In this document: positions 20,546-32,345 of the stretch, piece by piece
How positions within the stretch are numbered: position 1 is the stretch's first letter
Layout: every line of letters starts with the position of its first letter
Source: Apium graveolens
Lineage: Eukaryota; Streptophyta; Magnoliopsida; Apiales; Apiaceae
Direction of reading: 5' to 3'
Assembly: GCF_009905375.1 (NCBI RefSeq)
Contig: NC_133656.1
Coordinates: forward strand, 238,185,996 to 238,249,995
Length of the DNA: 64,000 nucleotides
Notes under the pieces: model-generated
Database searches by the model: none
The model's input: the letters and a program-made list of their open reading frames with translations, nothing else
What the model was told of the DNA's origin: nothing
Translations under genes and position numbers: made by a program

Positions 20546-22799
20546 ATATTCGATTATTATTTTAAAAAAATTTATAAAAATACTTTTTATTTAGAGAAAA
20601 TTTTCTTTCAATTTTTTTTTACAAAAATACGATTTACAAACTTCAGTCAAACTGATAATGTCTCGTACTTATTTAATCAATTTTATCCAAAAACCTTATC
20701 CTAAAACACTTAACAAAATGTCATAATGAAAAATATGGTTCTAAGAAAAGAGAATCTTGTTGCAATAAAATTAAAATAATACATGCCGTCTAGATTTTCA
20801 TTTTCCCTTTAAAACTTTAAAATCTACTGCAGAAAAATTAACATTTTTTTTTAAAAAAACGTTTCAAAAAATTGTGTAAAAAATTTAAGAGAATCTTATG
20901 ACTTAAAATTAGAATAATACACTGAAGTTAAATCTTAATGCATCCAATAATATTAATATGATTCGGAGAATCTTACCAAACTTTTAAAAAAAATCTTACC
21001 AAAAATTATTCAACAATAAAACTAAAATTTCTAATAAAATACACCTAGTTGTACATTTACATTTTCTTAATAAATATCTAGATTTCTATTACTTGCTTCT
21101 TGGTATTCTACAAGCAAAATTTTCTTGATAAGTTTTATATAATATTAAAAAAGCCAACAATACAAAAATATTTACAACAATGACCAACTTTTTCTAACTT
21201 GAGACTTAATTTTTACTATCTTTAACACTGTTAATTTCAAAACATTCTTGAACCTTGAGGTAATCAGATTTTTCGTGCAATACTACTATTTATACGATAA
21301 AATACTTTTAAGAAAAGTCCTTCAAATGTATAACTCCAGCCCATATATTAAAACATAGCTAAAAATCATTCACAACTTTAATTCATGTTGCTATAAAAGC
21401 TCCAGCATTTTCAAACGCAAGATCTGTAACATCCTATTTTGTAGCAATAAAGCTACACTATATAAATAAGTCTAAATTATATTAAACTGCACTAGTGTAG
21501 TAAAACCGAACAACATAATAAAAATTCATGGTCTAATCCTCCAATAGTAATAGATAAATGATGTAAAATCCACAAAAAAGATGTTCTCGAATTTATTAAG
21601 TCCACTAAGCTGAATCAACTAAATATTGGGTGTCACTCATCACTCTTCCGGTTTACCCCTAATTACCTGCGAAAAGGAAACAATAAATAGTGAGCCAAAT
21701 GCTCAGTACAAATATAATTTAAACAATTTACAAAATATAATTATGAATAGATTGTGTCTTACCAACACAGAGAGTTGATCTGAAAATGACAAAAAGGTCA
21801 ACAATATAGTTTTGAAATAATTTATCAATATTTATCAAATCAGTAGGATAAAAGTTTAAAATAATTGGGCTAATAATGAATCATAAAGTAAGGCTGAATA
21901 GCAAATAAGGTGGGTAAAAATATGGGTCTCTTACACAAACTATACTCGCTAAACTCCAATCACCAGCGAAGTATAGGACAATAGTTTCTTCCTCGATAAT
22001 CCAGAAGAAGAAATAAAGAATGCAAAATACATCCCAATAATACAAAGCGATCATGATCTAATCACATCTCATATCCCAGAAATGCGCTCGTATACTCACC
22101 TACCGATACGAGTTGGTGTCTAGTTCACATTTACTCCGAACTCCATGTGAACATTATCTGTGATTAACCCACACAGATCGGTCTAAGAGCCCAACAAATA
22201 GGTTACAAAGGTCGCTTGACTCGTTGCACGAAACAAAACAAAGTAAAATAATATCACAAGAAAAATGTGAAATAACAATATAAACGAGTCAAGACAACGA
22301 TAATCCAAGAATAGGGAATTCAAAATGAAAACGAAAATGTGTACAAATAGGTACCCATTGAGTACAATAAACTCACAACTTTAGAAAACGGATCAACAAT
22401 AAATTTAACGAATATTTTAATACAAAAAAGAGAAAAATAAAGAATTCGTACCTGATACAAATATGAAGTTAACTTTAAAATATCCGAAATCAGGTATGTT
22501 GCTATCAACCTCTATTTAAATCTAAAATTGAAATTTAATAACCAAGTATTAGTACTAGTTAAAGCGTACATGTATGCATAATAAATATATTAATGCATAA
22601 ATAAACTAATCATTTACAAATCTAAGAGATATATTTAAATAACCTTAGATGAAGATATTTAGAGGTCACAAAAATGTTAATAAAATAATAATATAATTAG
22701 TAGTAGGACCTGACCAACTGGACAAGACATACACGAATCTCAAGCATGTGAATCCTAAAACTATCAACTGAACGACTAGCAGTATCTAATAAATAATCT
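20546..22799. other. AT-rich DNA with a possible decayed LTR
   Basis: No gene is recognised. From about 21425 the sequence starts TGTAACATCCTATTTTG and continues with GGTTTACCCCTAATTACCTG and TGAGCCAAATGCTCAG. These resemble LTRs of chromovirus-type gypsy elements, possibly a solo LTR later interrupted by the retroposon at 22800. Its right edge was not found. Confidence 0.3.
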
Positions 22800-23607
22800 C
22801 TATCCCTCTTAGCCGGCTCCCTTCTTTCATCCTCTCTGTTAAGGTTTGTCTATTTTCAAGTAAATCTAGGGGCTTTCACTGGTTTTCTCCGGTGGAAAGC
22901 CCCAACCCCTTCATTCTCTGTTATTTTCGTTTATTTCCTTTCAATAAAACCCAATTTTTTGGGTGTTTGTGTGTCTCTCCTATTGGAGTGTGTGTTTTGT
23001 CTCTACTTTTGGAGTGTTTGTTATATTTTTATTTAGTCATGCTTGGGTTTATCTGGTAAAGGATCTGTTGAGGACGAATTTATTGATATTTTTGGTGATC
23101 TGCAAAGCCTGCATCGGATCTGGGACGGTAGTGATTATTGCAAGAGCTCACCTTTCACAACTAAAGATTGTTCATCTTTCATGGGTTTACACTTTCGGCA
23201 TGTCTATAGCTAGTATCCGGAATGTAGATAGCTGGGGTGCCTTCGGCATGTCTATAGCTGGTGTCCGGCATGTAGATAGCTGGGGTGCCGCTTCTCCAAT
23301 TTTATTTTATACGATTGGTGTTTCTGAACACTGGGCGAACCATAGTTTTTATGTGATATGGTCAATTGCGATGTTAATATTTTCAGAGATGCTGCTGCAA
23401 CTTGGATCGCTTGGGATGTCTTTAATTTCGTTTTTAATTTCAAGAATTTTTAAATTCTATGTGTTAAACGATCAGGAAACAAATCATCTAATTGTTTTTA
23501 GTATGTTATTTGTTTTATCACCTGGTTGTATCGACAGTTTGGGGTTTGTCCCGAATTTACTATATTCAATTTAATGAGAACTTTCTGCATTTGTCAAAAA
23601 AAAATAA
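22800..23607 (+). mobile_element. LINE-like retroposon with poly(A) and 12-bp TSD
   Basis: An 808-bp unit ending TTTGTCAAAAAAAAATAAA, flanked by the direct repeat AATAAATAATCT (22788-22799 and 23608-23619). The long TSD and A-rich tail are hallmarks of target-primed reverse transcription. The 3' end (AATGAGAACTTTCTGCATTTGTC) resembles plant L1 tails, and the 5' part looks like a LINE leader. No reverse transcriptase is encoded, so it is non-autonomous. A 203-codon T-rich, hydrophobic reading frame (22963-23574) runs through it; its coding status is doubtful. Confidence 0.7.
23193..23289. repeat. 48-bp tandem duplication inside the retroposon
   Basis: TTCGGCATGTCTATAGCTAG ... GATAGCTGGGGTGCC occurs twice back to back with a few substitutions. 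The 48-bp period keeps frame in the 203-codon ORF (GMSIASIRNVDSWGA / GMSIAGVRHVDSWGA). Confidence 0.9.
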
Positions 23608-23619
23608 AATAAATAATCT

Positions 23620-24660
23620 TAAGATTATTATATAAACATTAACTAACAAGTCAATAGCAAATTTTTATTAGCAATCAATGAATATTACTAATTAATAATT
23701 AATAATTAATAATTAGTAAACATTAGTAGATACCATCACAACTCATTAAAAAAACAAAATTTATTCCATAAATAGATCATACCGGTCATAAAATAGATTG
23801 ATCTAACCCCACTTTTACATCATCAAGACATGAAAGCAACAAAGTTTATTCCATAAATCAAAAACAAGTAACTAAATATTATTTTAATCATATGAGTAGC
23901 AATTATGCAAAGAAAATTAAAAATTTACCTCTATTTTTCTCTTTCATACGTGGCCGGAGTTACACTTAGGGTTTATAAAGACAATAAAAATGGAGCGTAA
24001 TTTGGTCTCTCAAATATGATTATGTATTATTGGGTTTCCATGTTTACAAGATTCTATTCTGTAATTTTTTTTTAATTTTATTTTCTTATTTGAACAGTAT
24101 AAAAATCATAAAATACATTTGAATAGATTAAGATTGACCTCAGTGTTCTACTAATTTACATACATGCCATTATTTTTTGCTTTTTCAATTTGTTGATTTT
24201 TTAATTAATAGATGGTCAGGATTAAGGTCTCTAATTCTTTTAATAAGGATGATCTCCCTATTATCCTATATATATAAATATATATATAATTAAAAAGTTT
24301 GATTCTATCTCAAAGAACAGTGCATTAATCAGTTACTGTTACTGTATGTGTTTTGTTTTATGTTTTTTCGAATCAATTGTTCTTGTAAATGTTGTAGATT
24401 CTTTATTATTAAATTATTGTTTCTTAAAAAAGGACCTTGACGCTAATTATGTAAATTACCTATTCAGGTAACTAACCAAATCAAACATTTGTTAAAAAAA
24501 AAACAAATAAAACACGTTCTCTTTCTAAAAAAACTCAATCACATTCTTAATATAAATTTTGGCGGGCTAAATTCCCAATATGTATTAATCTTGAATTTAG
24601 GCCTAGTAATACTGGACCCAGACCCAGCAATGTTAGAAAAACCCTATATATAAAGAAAAA
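23620..24660. other. AT-rich DNA without a recognisable gene
   Basis: Nothing is recognised except a TATA-like tract (CCCTATATATAAAG, about 24642-24655) just before the possible exon at 24664. Confidence 0.5.
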
Positions 24661-25131
24661 GAAAACATATTGCATAAGAGGTTGCTGTTGAGAAGTCGCA
24701 CGATGAGATTGTCCATCAAGTTTTTTCCTTATTGCAGTGTTATGTACTACAGAAAAAAGGCAATATTTTCATCACAGGGAAACATTTACCGTACTAGGTT
24801 GATAATAGATCCGGGGAAGAGACTTAGGGGCTCGGACAGAGAGATGTTCGGATAAATCTTAGTTTGTGGTGGGAAAGTAGAACTGTAATTTCTAAGGTCA
24901 CAAAGATGTTTCAATTTAATTAACCATCTGAGCTTATAATCCTGACAACTTTTGACAAAGAATCTGGAGACATGTAACTATTAGTAGTTTAATGGATTTG
25001 AATTATGCCTTTTCCCTTTTATCCTTTTTAGACTTGTTAGACGATGCTAGCAAACATATTGCATTTCTCAGCCAGGCAAAGCAAATTAAATTTAAAGCTT
25101 TCATGTCTGAAAATTTAGACATAGTACCTTA

Positions 25132-25400
25132 TGTTGGAAGACAAACCAATGTCGACTGAAAGAGTCCAGAATGTTCCAGATTTAACTAGAAGCGATGATA
25201 TAGCTAGATAATTGAAAAGTCTGCTGTAATAAGTAATAAAGAATAAGAAACTGTTCAGCTTCCGATAATTCATGAACCAGCAGTAAAAGATCATTCTAGA
25301 ATAGGCACTGATGTATAAATATGCACTCTTTTATCTATGGTTGGAATCAAGTTGAATAAGTTTTCTGATTTAGTACAGGTTTAGACTCTTATTTTCTACA
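25132..25400 (+). repeat. 5' LTR of the copia element
   Basis: 269 bp. TATA box TATAAATA at 25314-25321. Confidence 0.95.
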
Positions 25401-25402
25401 AG

Positions 25403-25414
25403 TGGTATCAGAGC
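25403..25414 (+). promoter_or_regulatory. Primer-binding site, initiator tRNA-Met type
   Basis: TGGTATCAGAGC two bases after the LTR, the standard copia primer site. Confidence 0.9.
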
Positions 25415-25474
25415 GAGGTTGATCTGTTCATGTCATATCGGTGTTAACCAAGTTGCAATCACGAAATTGTTAAT

Positions 25475-26290
25475 ATGGCAGAGATGGGCACTTTGGCTGG
25501 AATTGAGAAGTTAAATAACAACAATTACAACTACTGGAAATCATGCATGGAGTCCTATCTTCAAGGGCAGGATCTATGGGAGATTGTATTGGGAAATGAT
25601 GTCGTTCAACCTGAAGAGACGTCTAACAATACAACTGAGGTGAAGAAGTGGAAGATTCGTGCGGGAAAAGCTTTGTTCGTCATAAAGGCCTCTACACAGA
25701 AAGATCTGATGGAGCACATCCGTGATGCAAAGACTCCGAAGGAAGCATGGGATGCATTTGCAACATTATTTTCGCGAACCAATGATGCTCGTCTACAATT
25801 ACTGGAGAACGAGATTGGCAACATTAAACAAGGTAATTTATCTATTTCAGAATATTTTATGAAAGTTAAAAATTTATGCAATGAGATTTCACAACTGGAT
25901 AGCGAGTCTACAATCAGTGAAGCTCGAATGAGAAGAATCATTATTCGCGAACTCCGGCCTGAATTCAACGGGTTTATTACTGCTATTGGTGGCTGGCCTA
26001 CACAACCAACATTGTTGAAACTTGAAAATCTCCTGGTAAATCAGGAGACACTTGCTAAGCAAATGAGTGACCTTTCCGTGAAAGATCATGATGAAGCTTT
26101 GTTTTCAGAAAAAGGAAGGAAGAGACCAGCCTTTCAATAGAGGAAACAGAATAACTATAAATTTGGAGGATCCAAGTGGCGGTCTTCTAATGGCCAAGAT
26201 AAAAGAAACGAAGAAACCAACAAGTGGAAGGAGAAAGTTTGTTTCAACTGTGGCAAGCCCGGCCATTTTGCTAGATTCTGTAAAGCAAAA
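25475..26290 (+). pseudogene. Copia gag (UBN2 type) with an in-frame TAG
   Basis: The ATG at 25475 opens 221 residues typical of copia gag (KLNNNNYNYWKSCMESYL near the start, then a UBN2-like helical region). They end at TAG 26138-26140. The same frame continues immediately with a basic stretch and a canonical CCHC zinc knuckle (CFNCGKPGHFARFC, about 26240-26281), which normally belongs to the gag C-terminus. So one amber codon separates capsid from nucleocapsid. Confidence 0.85.
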
Positions 26291-27784
26291 TTGGTAGAGG
26301 GCAATACAGCTGAGATAAATTCTGACAAAAATAAGAATGTTGCAGAAGAAAGTGACGAGGAAGAATGGGATGTTCAAGCTTCATATGCAGTGACCGAAAA
26401 AAAAGATGAAGAAGAAGAAATTGATTTTGCTTTCACTTCAGCAATTGAAGAAACGACAACAGATGCCAATAATTGTCTATTTACTAATAAAAGAATCGAC
26501 TATGCAACTGATTGGATAGTTGATTCAGGTTGTTCTCATCATCTAACTAGTGATATTAATAAGTTCACAAATTTGCAAAAATACAATGGCAATGATGCAG
26601 TTGTCACCGCTGATAATACAATTCATTCAGTGGAACATGTTGGTGACTTGAGAATTTCAACTACTCAAGGAAATTCTCATATTCTGGAAAATGCATATCA
26701 TGTTCCAGGAATGAAAAAGAATCTGGTATCGGTTCCACAAATTACTGATGCAGGACATTATGTGTTATTTGGTCCAAATACTGTTACAGTACTAGCAAAT
26801 GCAGAGGTTCATGGTGATGTTTTAATGGAAGGAAAGAAAGTAAAGAAGTTATATGTATTATCAGCGGGAACAGCATATGTTGATAAAACACGTCAACATG
26901 AGACAACTGATCTTTGGCATGCTCGACTGGCACATGTAAACTATTCCCGCTTGGAGTCAATGATGAAGGATAAATCTGTTCTCGGCTTACCAAATCTAAA
27001 GATACTTCATGACAGAGTTTGTGCAGGTTGTCAATTTGGTAAGGCACATAGACAACCATTTCATGAATCCAAGGTACGGTCTTCCAGACCTTTACAACTC
27101 ATTCATTCAGATTTATTTGGACGTGTTCGTACACCTTCTTGTTCAGGAAAGCGCTATATGCTCACATTTATCAATGATTTCTCTCGATATGTATGGGTTT
27201 ACTTTCTGGTAGAAAAATCAGAAGTATATCAAAAGTTTGTCGAGTTTAAAAGCGGGGTAGAAAATGAGTTCAAACAAAGAATTACATGCTTAAGGACCGA
27301 CAATGGGGGAGAATACACATCACAAGATTTTGAGAAATATTTGATCAAAGAAGGAATTTATCATCAGTTTACTTGTTCCTACACGCCCCAACAGAACGGG
27401 GTTGCCGAAAGGAAGAATAGGCATTTGGGTGAGACTTGTAGAAGCATGATTCATGCGAAGAATGTCGCACCCCGTTACTGGGCTGAATGTATGCTAACAG
27501 CAGCACATGTCATAAATCGATTACCTCAAAAAAAACTTGGTTCTCGATCACCTTACCAAGTTTTGTACAGGAAAAGGCCTACTGTATCACACTTCAGAGT
27601 ATTTGGTTGTGTTTGTTATGTGTTTGTTTCTGAACAATTAAGAACAAAATTAGAGAAGAAGGCAACAAAGTGTATCTTTGTCGGCTATGACCAAAGGAAG
27701 AAAGGTTGGAAGTGCATTGATCCTTTAACAGATAAAGTTTATGTATCTCGAGATGTTGTGTTTGATGAAGCATCATCATGGTAG
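26291..27784 (+). CDS. Copia protease and integrase segment
   Basis: In the same frame as gag. It shows the aspartic protease site (WIVDSGCSHHL, about residue 74), the integrase HHCC finger (LWHARLAHVNYSRL ... CAGCQFGKAH, about 210-255), the DDE core (IHSDLFGRV, LRTDNGGEYTS near 334, TPQQNGVAERKNR near 370) and the copia-specific GCVCYVFV / CIFVGYDQRKKG tail. It ends at a TAG (27782-27784) after DEASSW, and the frame then continues into the RT segment. The ATG at 26291 is probably not a natural start, because the polyprotein frame is open from the amber codon at 26138. Confidence 0.85.
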   Translation: MVEGNTAEINSDKNKNVAEESDEEEWDVQASYAVTEKKDEEEEIDFAFTSAIEETTTDANNCLFTNKRIDYATDWIVDSGCSHHLTSDINKFTNLQKYNGNDAVVTADNTIHSVEHVGDLRISTTQGNSHILENAYHVPGMKKNLVSVPQITDAGHYVLFGPNTVTVLANAEVHGDVLMEGKKVKKLYVLSAGTAYVDKTRQHETTDLWHARLAHVNYSRLESMMKDKSVLGLPNLKILHDRVCAGCQFGKAHRQPFHESKVRSSRPLQLIHSDLFGRVRTPSCSGKRYMLTFINDFSRYVWVYFLVEKSEVYQKFVEFKSGVENEFKQRITCLRTDNGGEYTSQDFEKYLIKEGIYHQFTCSYTPQQNGVAERKNRHLGETCRSMIHAKNVAPRYWAECMLTAAHVINRLPQKKLGSRSPYQVLYRKRPTVSHFRVFGCVCYVFVSEQLRTKLEKKATKCIFVGYDQRKKGWKCIDPLTDKVYVSRDVVFDEASSW

Positions 27785-27817
27785 TCACCTGATAACAAGA
27801 TAATTTCGGAGAAAAAG

Positions 27818-29419
27818 ATGTATGATAACACAACAACCATATCTATGGAGTTTCAAGATGACTCACTTGTAGGCAAATCTGGACAAGAAACGCCTGAGGT
27901 TGATGAACCGAATTCTAACGCGAGAGAAGATACAAGCAATGCCCAAGATCAATGTCCCAATAAACAACCAGCGGCAAGGAGGTCTACAAGGATAAGGAGA
28001 CCTAATCCTAGGTATGCACATGCTAGTTACGTTGATGTTATATCACTAGCTGAAAGTTATGCATCTGAAATACAACAAGAGGAGCCTAGAACGTATCAAG
28101 AAGCTAAAGGAATTCATGAATGGGAGGGTGCAATGAAGGAAGAAATTTTGGCACTTATAAGAAATGAAACTTGGGAGCTTGTCCCAAGACCAGAAGGAGT
28201 AAAGCCTATTTCTTGTAAATGGGTATACAAAATAAAAAGGAAGAATGATGGTTCTATCGAGAGATTCAAGGCACGACTAGTTGCACGAGGATTTTCTCAA
28301 GAATATGGAATTGATTACGATGAAACATTCTCACCGGTGGCGAAAATGACAACGATTAGAGTGTTAATATCTTTAGCGGCTAGCAAGTCATGGAAACTTT
28401 GGCAAATGCACGTAAAAAATGCTTTTCTGTATGGTGACTTGGATCGAGAAATTTACATGGAACAACCTGCAGGATTTGTTAATAAAAGAAATCCCGAATA
28501 CGTGTGCAAGTTAAAAAAAGCTCTTTACGGACTTAAACAAGCGCCGAGAGCTTGGTACGGAAAAATTGCAGAATTTCTAATATTTTGTGGTTATCATATA
28601 TCAGCAGGTGATTCCAGTCTTTTTGTGAAGAAAATTAGAGGAAAAGTTGCTATCATTCTATTATATGTAGATGATCTTATAATTACTGGTGATGTTTTGG
28701 AAGAAATTAGAGAAACACGTGTAAATCTTCAAAGAAGATTTGAAATGAAAGACCTTGGAGAACTGAAACATTTCCTTGGTCTGGAAATTGAAAGAACTCC
28801 AAAGGGGTTGTTTTTGTGCCAGAAGAGATATACCGAGGATATGCTAAATAAATTTGGAATGGAGAATTGCAAACTCATTTCTACACCAATGGAAGTAAAT
28901 CGAAAATTAAGAAAAGAAGATGGTGATGAATTGAGGGATCCGTGTTTATATCGGAAGTTAGTTGGATGTCTCATGTACCTAACCATTACCCGTCCAGATA
29001 TTTGTTATGCAGTGGGAATTGTAAGTCAGTTCATGAGAAGACCAAGAAGACCACACTTGCAAGCAGTTCGGCGCATTCTTAGATATGTCAGAAGTACAAT
29101 GGATTATGGTATTTTATATGAAGCTAAAGAAATTAAAGAGTTATTTGGTTTCACATATGCGGATTGGGCCGGGGATCCGTCAACAAGAAGGTCTACGTCA
29201 GGTTACACTTTTAGCTTGGGATCCGGAGCCATTTCATGGTGTAGTAAGAAGCAACCAACTGTTGCTTTGTCATCTACAGAAGCCGAGTATCGAGCTGCAA
29301 CAATGGCAGCTCAAGAATGTTCATGGCTCTTAGGAATACTTCGAGATATTGGTACAAGTGTTGACTATTCTGTCGACTTGCTTCAAATCCGGTATTTCAT
29401 GCCAGGACAAAACACATAA
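27818..29419 (+). pseudogene. Copia reverse transcriptase and RNase H segment
   Basis: Same frame as the two preceding segments. RT (RVT_2) covers about residues 115-360 with [10 protein letters not shown] near 285. RNase H covers about 440-530 ([28 protein letters not shown]). Near 29383-29420 an internal deletion and small indels put the conserved segment before HIEV into another frame and create a TAA. The original frame resumes just downstream (HIEVQHHYIREKV ... QVADIFTKSLP) and reaches the polypurine tract. The C-terminal catalytic part of RNase H is therefore damaged. Confidence 0.85.
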
Positions 29420-29601
29420 CACATTGAGGTTCAACATCATTATATTCGAGAGAAGGTTTTAAGTGGAGAAATTGATTTGAGTCCAGTAAACAGTGAACAA
29501 CAGGTTGCAGATATTTTCACCAAGAGCTTGCCAGTTACAAAGATAAACAAGTTTCGCTCCTTACTTGGTGTATGCAACAGGTCGTCGACATTGAGGGGGG
29601 A

Positions 29602-29866
29602 TGTTGGAAGACAAACCAATGTCGACTGAAGAGTCCAGAATGTTCCAGATTTAACTAGAAGCGATGATATAGCTAGATAATTGAAAAGTCTGCTGTAATA
29701 AGTAATAAAGAATAAGAAACTGTCCAGCTTCCGATAATTCATGAACCAGCAGTAAAAGATCATTCTAGAATAGGCACTGATGTATAAATATGCACTCTTA
29801 TCTATGGTTGGATTCAAGTTGAATAAGTTTTCTGATTTAGTACAGTTTAGATTCTTATTTTCTACA
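29602..29866 (+). repeat. 3' LTR of the copia element
   Basis: 265 bp, about 98-99% identical by eye to the 5' LTR apart from single-base indels. TATA copy at 29783-29790. Confidence 0.95.
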
Positions 29867-30000
29867 CCTTACATTATAAAGATTTCATTCAGCGAGGTTA
29901 CAGATGCCAACATCTTTTTCTTCCATGCGCTCAAGTCATCTTCTTCTCCAACTTTGCTGGCCCACACATGTTGAACTGATATTGTAAATACAGTACCTTA

Positions 30001-32345
30001 ATTAGTAAAGTATGAGGTCATAAGTCCCTTTTTTGTTCTGATCCTACAGCATTCAAGAATACCTGGAGGCTCTCAATAAAATGAACCACGGGTCCACGAC
30101 ATTATGCTGACAGAGAAAAAACAGAGGCTTCACACTGTGTGTTACTATCCACATTTATATGTGGCAGTTTGTAGATATATACACGGTGGCAACCTGCAGT
30201 TTAGGCACCATCTCCATTAAATTTGTGATTCATAATCACAGGGCTCAATCAGATGTTGACTACAGAAGGCAAGGGGACCAGTAATGTAATCCATCTGCCT
30301 AAAGGAACGAGAGATCTGCAAGTAGTAGGATGTTAGTACAAATATACAGTCCAAAGGGTGGATACTGTACATATAATTTTACAGTGTGCAGAGCTAAAAT
30401 CGGACCAGTGACATAGGTATGACAATGAGTTCAAAATTGAAAGTTTTATGATTATTCATCGAGCAAACCAACATCTGGTGAGGAATTCATTATATTTTAT
30501 TTTCAGTTTTGCTGATACAGAGAAGAATCTTGGGAAAAGAGAGGTGAAAGGTGATACAGTAATCATAAAAGATGGCTCTCTAATACAAGATAGATGCTGT
30601 AAATCCAGAACTTAATTTTCTATCCTATGTTTCAACATTTATCGTCTGATCTCTAGAAGATTGAGAACCAAAAAAATACAAGTATCTACTAATCCTGCTA
30701 GCAAGCAACCATATAGCAATCAAACGCAGTTTATAATTCCTTGTAAAAGTGAAATTGTGAAATGATGTCCTCCTAGAATACTTTTATAGAAGCGGTATTC
30801 AGATTATATTATCAGAGATTTTTTTTTTGGTGGCCACCATGGACTTGGCATTTCCATGCACATCTATCATTAGATTACTGATCCTTAGTGGCACGCAAAA
30901 TTGGAATATAGCAAAATTATATGATTTGCCAAAGTTTCACATCAGCGTAAGACAAATTGAAGAGAAATTTTGACAAACTTAATCCCAAAACGTATGCCAA
31001 GAAACACATATTATATAACCAAGCAAAATTTCCAAAAAAAACAGAAAATAAAAGAGCAAAAAGATACATCTATATATAGTTGTGACGAAAGTTAAAATTT
31101 ATTCAAAGAAAATCCAACCAAGGATACCCGGTTTAATTTTCCAAAACATAACAATCCAGGAATCATACCAAAGACCAAAAATCTTAGAAAATTGATATCA
31201 AAATAAAACCATCAATCTAAAAAATATGAGGGGAAAATCTTCACCACGACTATATATCATTCAAATAAGGCACTCTCCATTATCACTCGAGTTCTCTGAC
31301 AGTCTCCTTAACTTTGCAATGCTCTTTCCCTTGATATTCTGTGACATTGTTCGACATGTCAAATCCATCAGAGAATATATTTTAAGGTAGTATGCTGCCT
31401 GAAATTACAAGAAAAAAAAGTATAAGTACAGTTTGCACAAGCTGTAATAATACTAAGGTTCCTTTTTTGTTCTGATCCCTTAGCAAATTAGTAAAGTATG
31501 AGGTCATAAGTCCCTTTTTTGTTCTGATCCTGCAGCATTCAAGAATACCTGGAGGCTCTCAACAAAATGAACTACGAGTCCACGACATTATGCTGACAGA
31601 GAAAATACAGAGGCTTCACACTGTACGGTACTATCCAAATTTATATGTGGAAGTTTGTAGATATATATACACAGTGACAACCAGCAGTTTAGGCGCATCT
31701 CCATTAAATTTGTGATTCATAATCATAAGGCTCACACAGATGTTGACTACAGAAGGCATGGGGACCGGTAATGTAATCCATCTGCCTCGAGGAACGGGAA
31801 ATCTGCTAGTAGTAGGATGTTAGTACTATAAAGATACATTCCAAAGGGTGGATACTGTAATGTAATCCATCTGTCTAAAAGGCTATTGTACAAATCATTA
31901 TACAGTGTGCAGAGCTAAAATTGGACCGGTGACATAGGTATGACAATGAGTTCAAAATTGAAAGTTTTATGATTATTCATCGAGCAAACCAACATTTAGT
32001 GAGGAGTTCATTGTAATTTATTTTCAGTTTTGCTGATACAGAGAAGAATCTTGAGGTTATGCAGTGGTCGTAGAAGATGGCTCTCAAATACGAGGGGAAA
32101 ACCATCAATAATTAAAAATACGAGGGGAAAATCTTCACCACGACTATATATCATTCAAATAAGGCACTCTCCATCATCACTCGAGTTTTCTGACAGTCTC
32201 CTTAACTTTGCAATGCTCTTTCCCTTGATATTCTGTGACAATGTCCGGCATGTCAAATCCATCAGAGAATATATTTTAAGGTAGTGTGCTGCCTGAAATT
32301 ACAAGAAAAAAAATGTATAAGTACAGTTTGCACAAGATGTAATAA
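30001..32345. repeat. Tandem segmental duplication around the SKP1-like last exon
   Basis: Unit A (30001-30532 plus 31228-31430) and unit B (31488-32053 plus 32114-32345) are closely similar. Both start ATTAGTAAAGTATGAGGTC and both include the terminal exon of the SKP1-like gene followed by GCACAAG.TGTAATAATACTAAGG. Unit B lacks about 600 bp present in unit A between the two blocks and has a ~35-bp insertion near 31857. Confidence 0.85.
31261..31398 (-). pseudogene. Second copy of SKP1-like terminal exon
   Basis: A near copy of exon 2 of the SKP1-like gene (32155-32292), with the TTTCAG acceptor and TGA stop preserved, about 0.9 kb further downstream of exon 1. It could serve as an alternative last exon, or be a silent duplicate. 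Confidence 0.7.

Larger units (their letters stand above)
25132..29866 (+). mobile_element. Full-length Ty1/copia retrotransposon
   Basis: 4735 bp with LTRs of 269 and 265 bp (TGTTGGAAG...TTTTCTACA), target duplication CCTTA (25127-25131 and 29867-29871), primer site TGGTATCAGAGC at 25403 (complementary to initiator tRNA-Met) and polypurine tract TTGAGGGGGGA at 29591-29601. LTRs differ at only about three bases plus a few one-base indels, so it is young. The gag-pol frame, however, has two in-frame TAG codons and a disrupted RNase H end. Confidence 0.95.
24664..29974 (+). pseudogene. Unidentified host-gene remnant split by the copia element
   Basis: Two reading stretches look like exons. The first (about 24676-24796) encodes EVAVEKSHDEIVHQV... 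up to GKHLPY and then a stop. The second starts after an acceptor (CCTTTTTAG, 25030) and encodes LLDDASKHIAFLSQAK... up to LDIVPY, where the copia element inserted at CCTTA. The same frame resumes at 29867 (IIKISFSEVTDANIFFFHAL...) and stops at 29974. The frame is continuous across the target site once the element and one TSD copy are disregarded. The gene family was not recognised. The downstream part may be intron or non-coding. Confidence 0.45.

Noticed and set aside
22963..23574. 203-codon hydrophobic ORF as a membrane protein gene
   Set aside because: The DNA is T-rich, which yields hydrophobic residues by composition, and the stretch lies inside a retroposon. It is kept only as an observation, not as a gene.
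24670..24855. 61-codon ORF starting MHKRLLLRSR
   Set aside because: Another frame of the same DNA gives a better, exon-like peptide (EVAVEKSHDEIVHQ). This one has no support.
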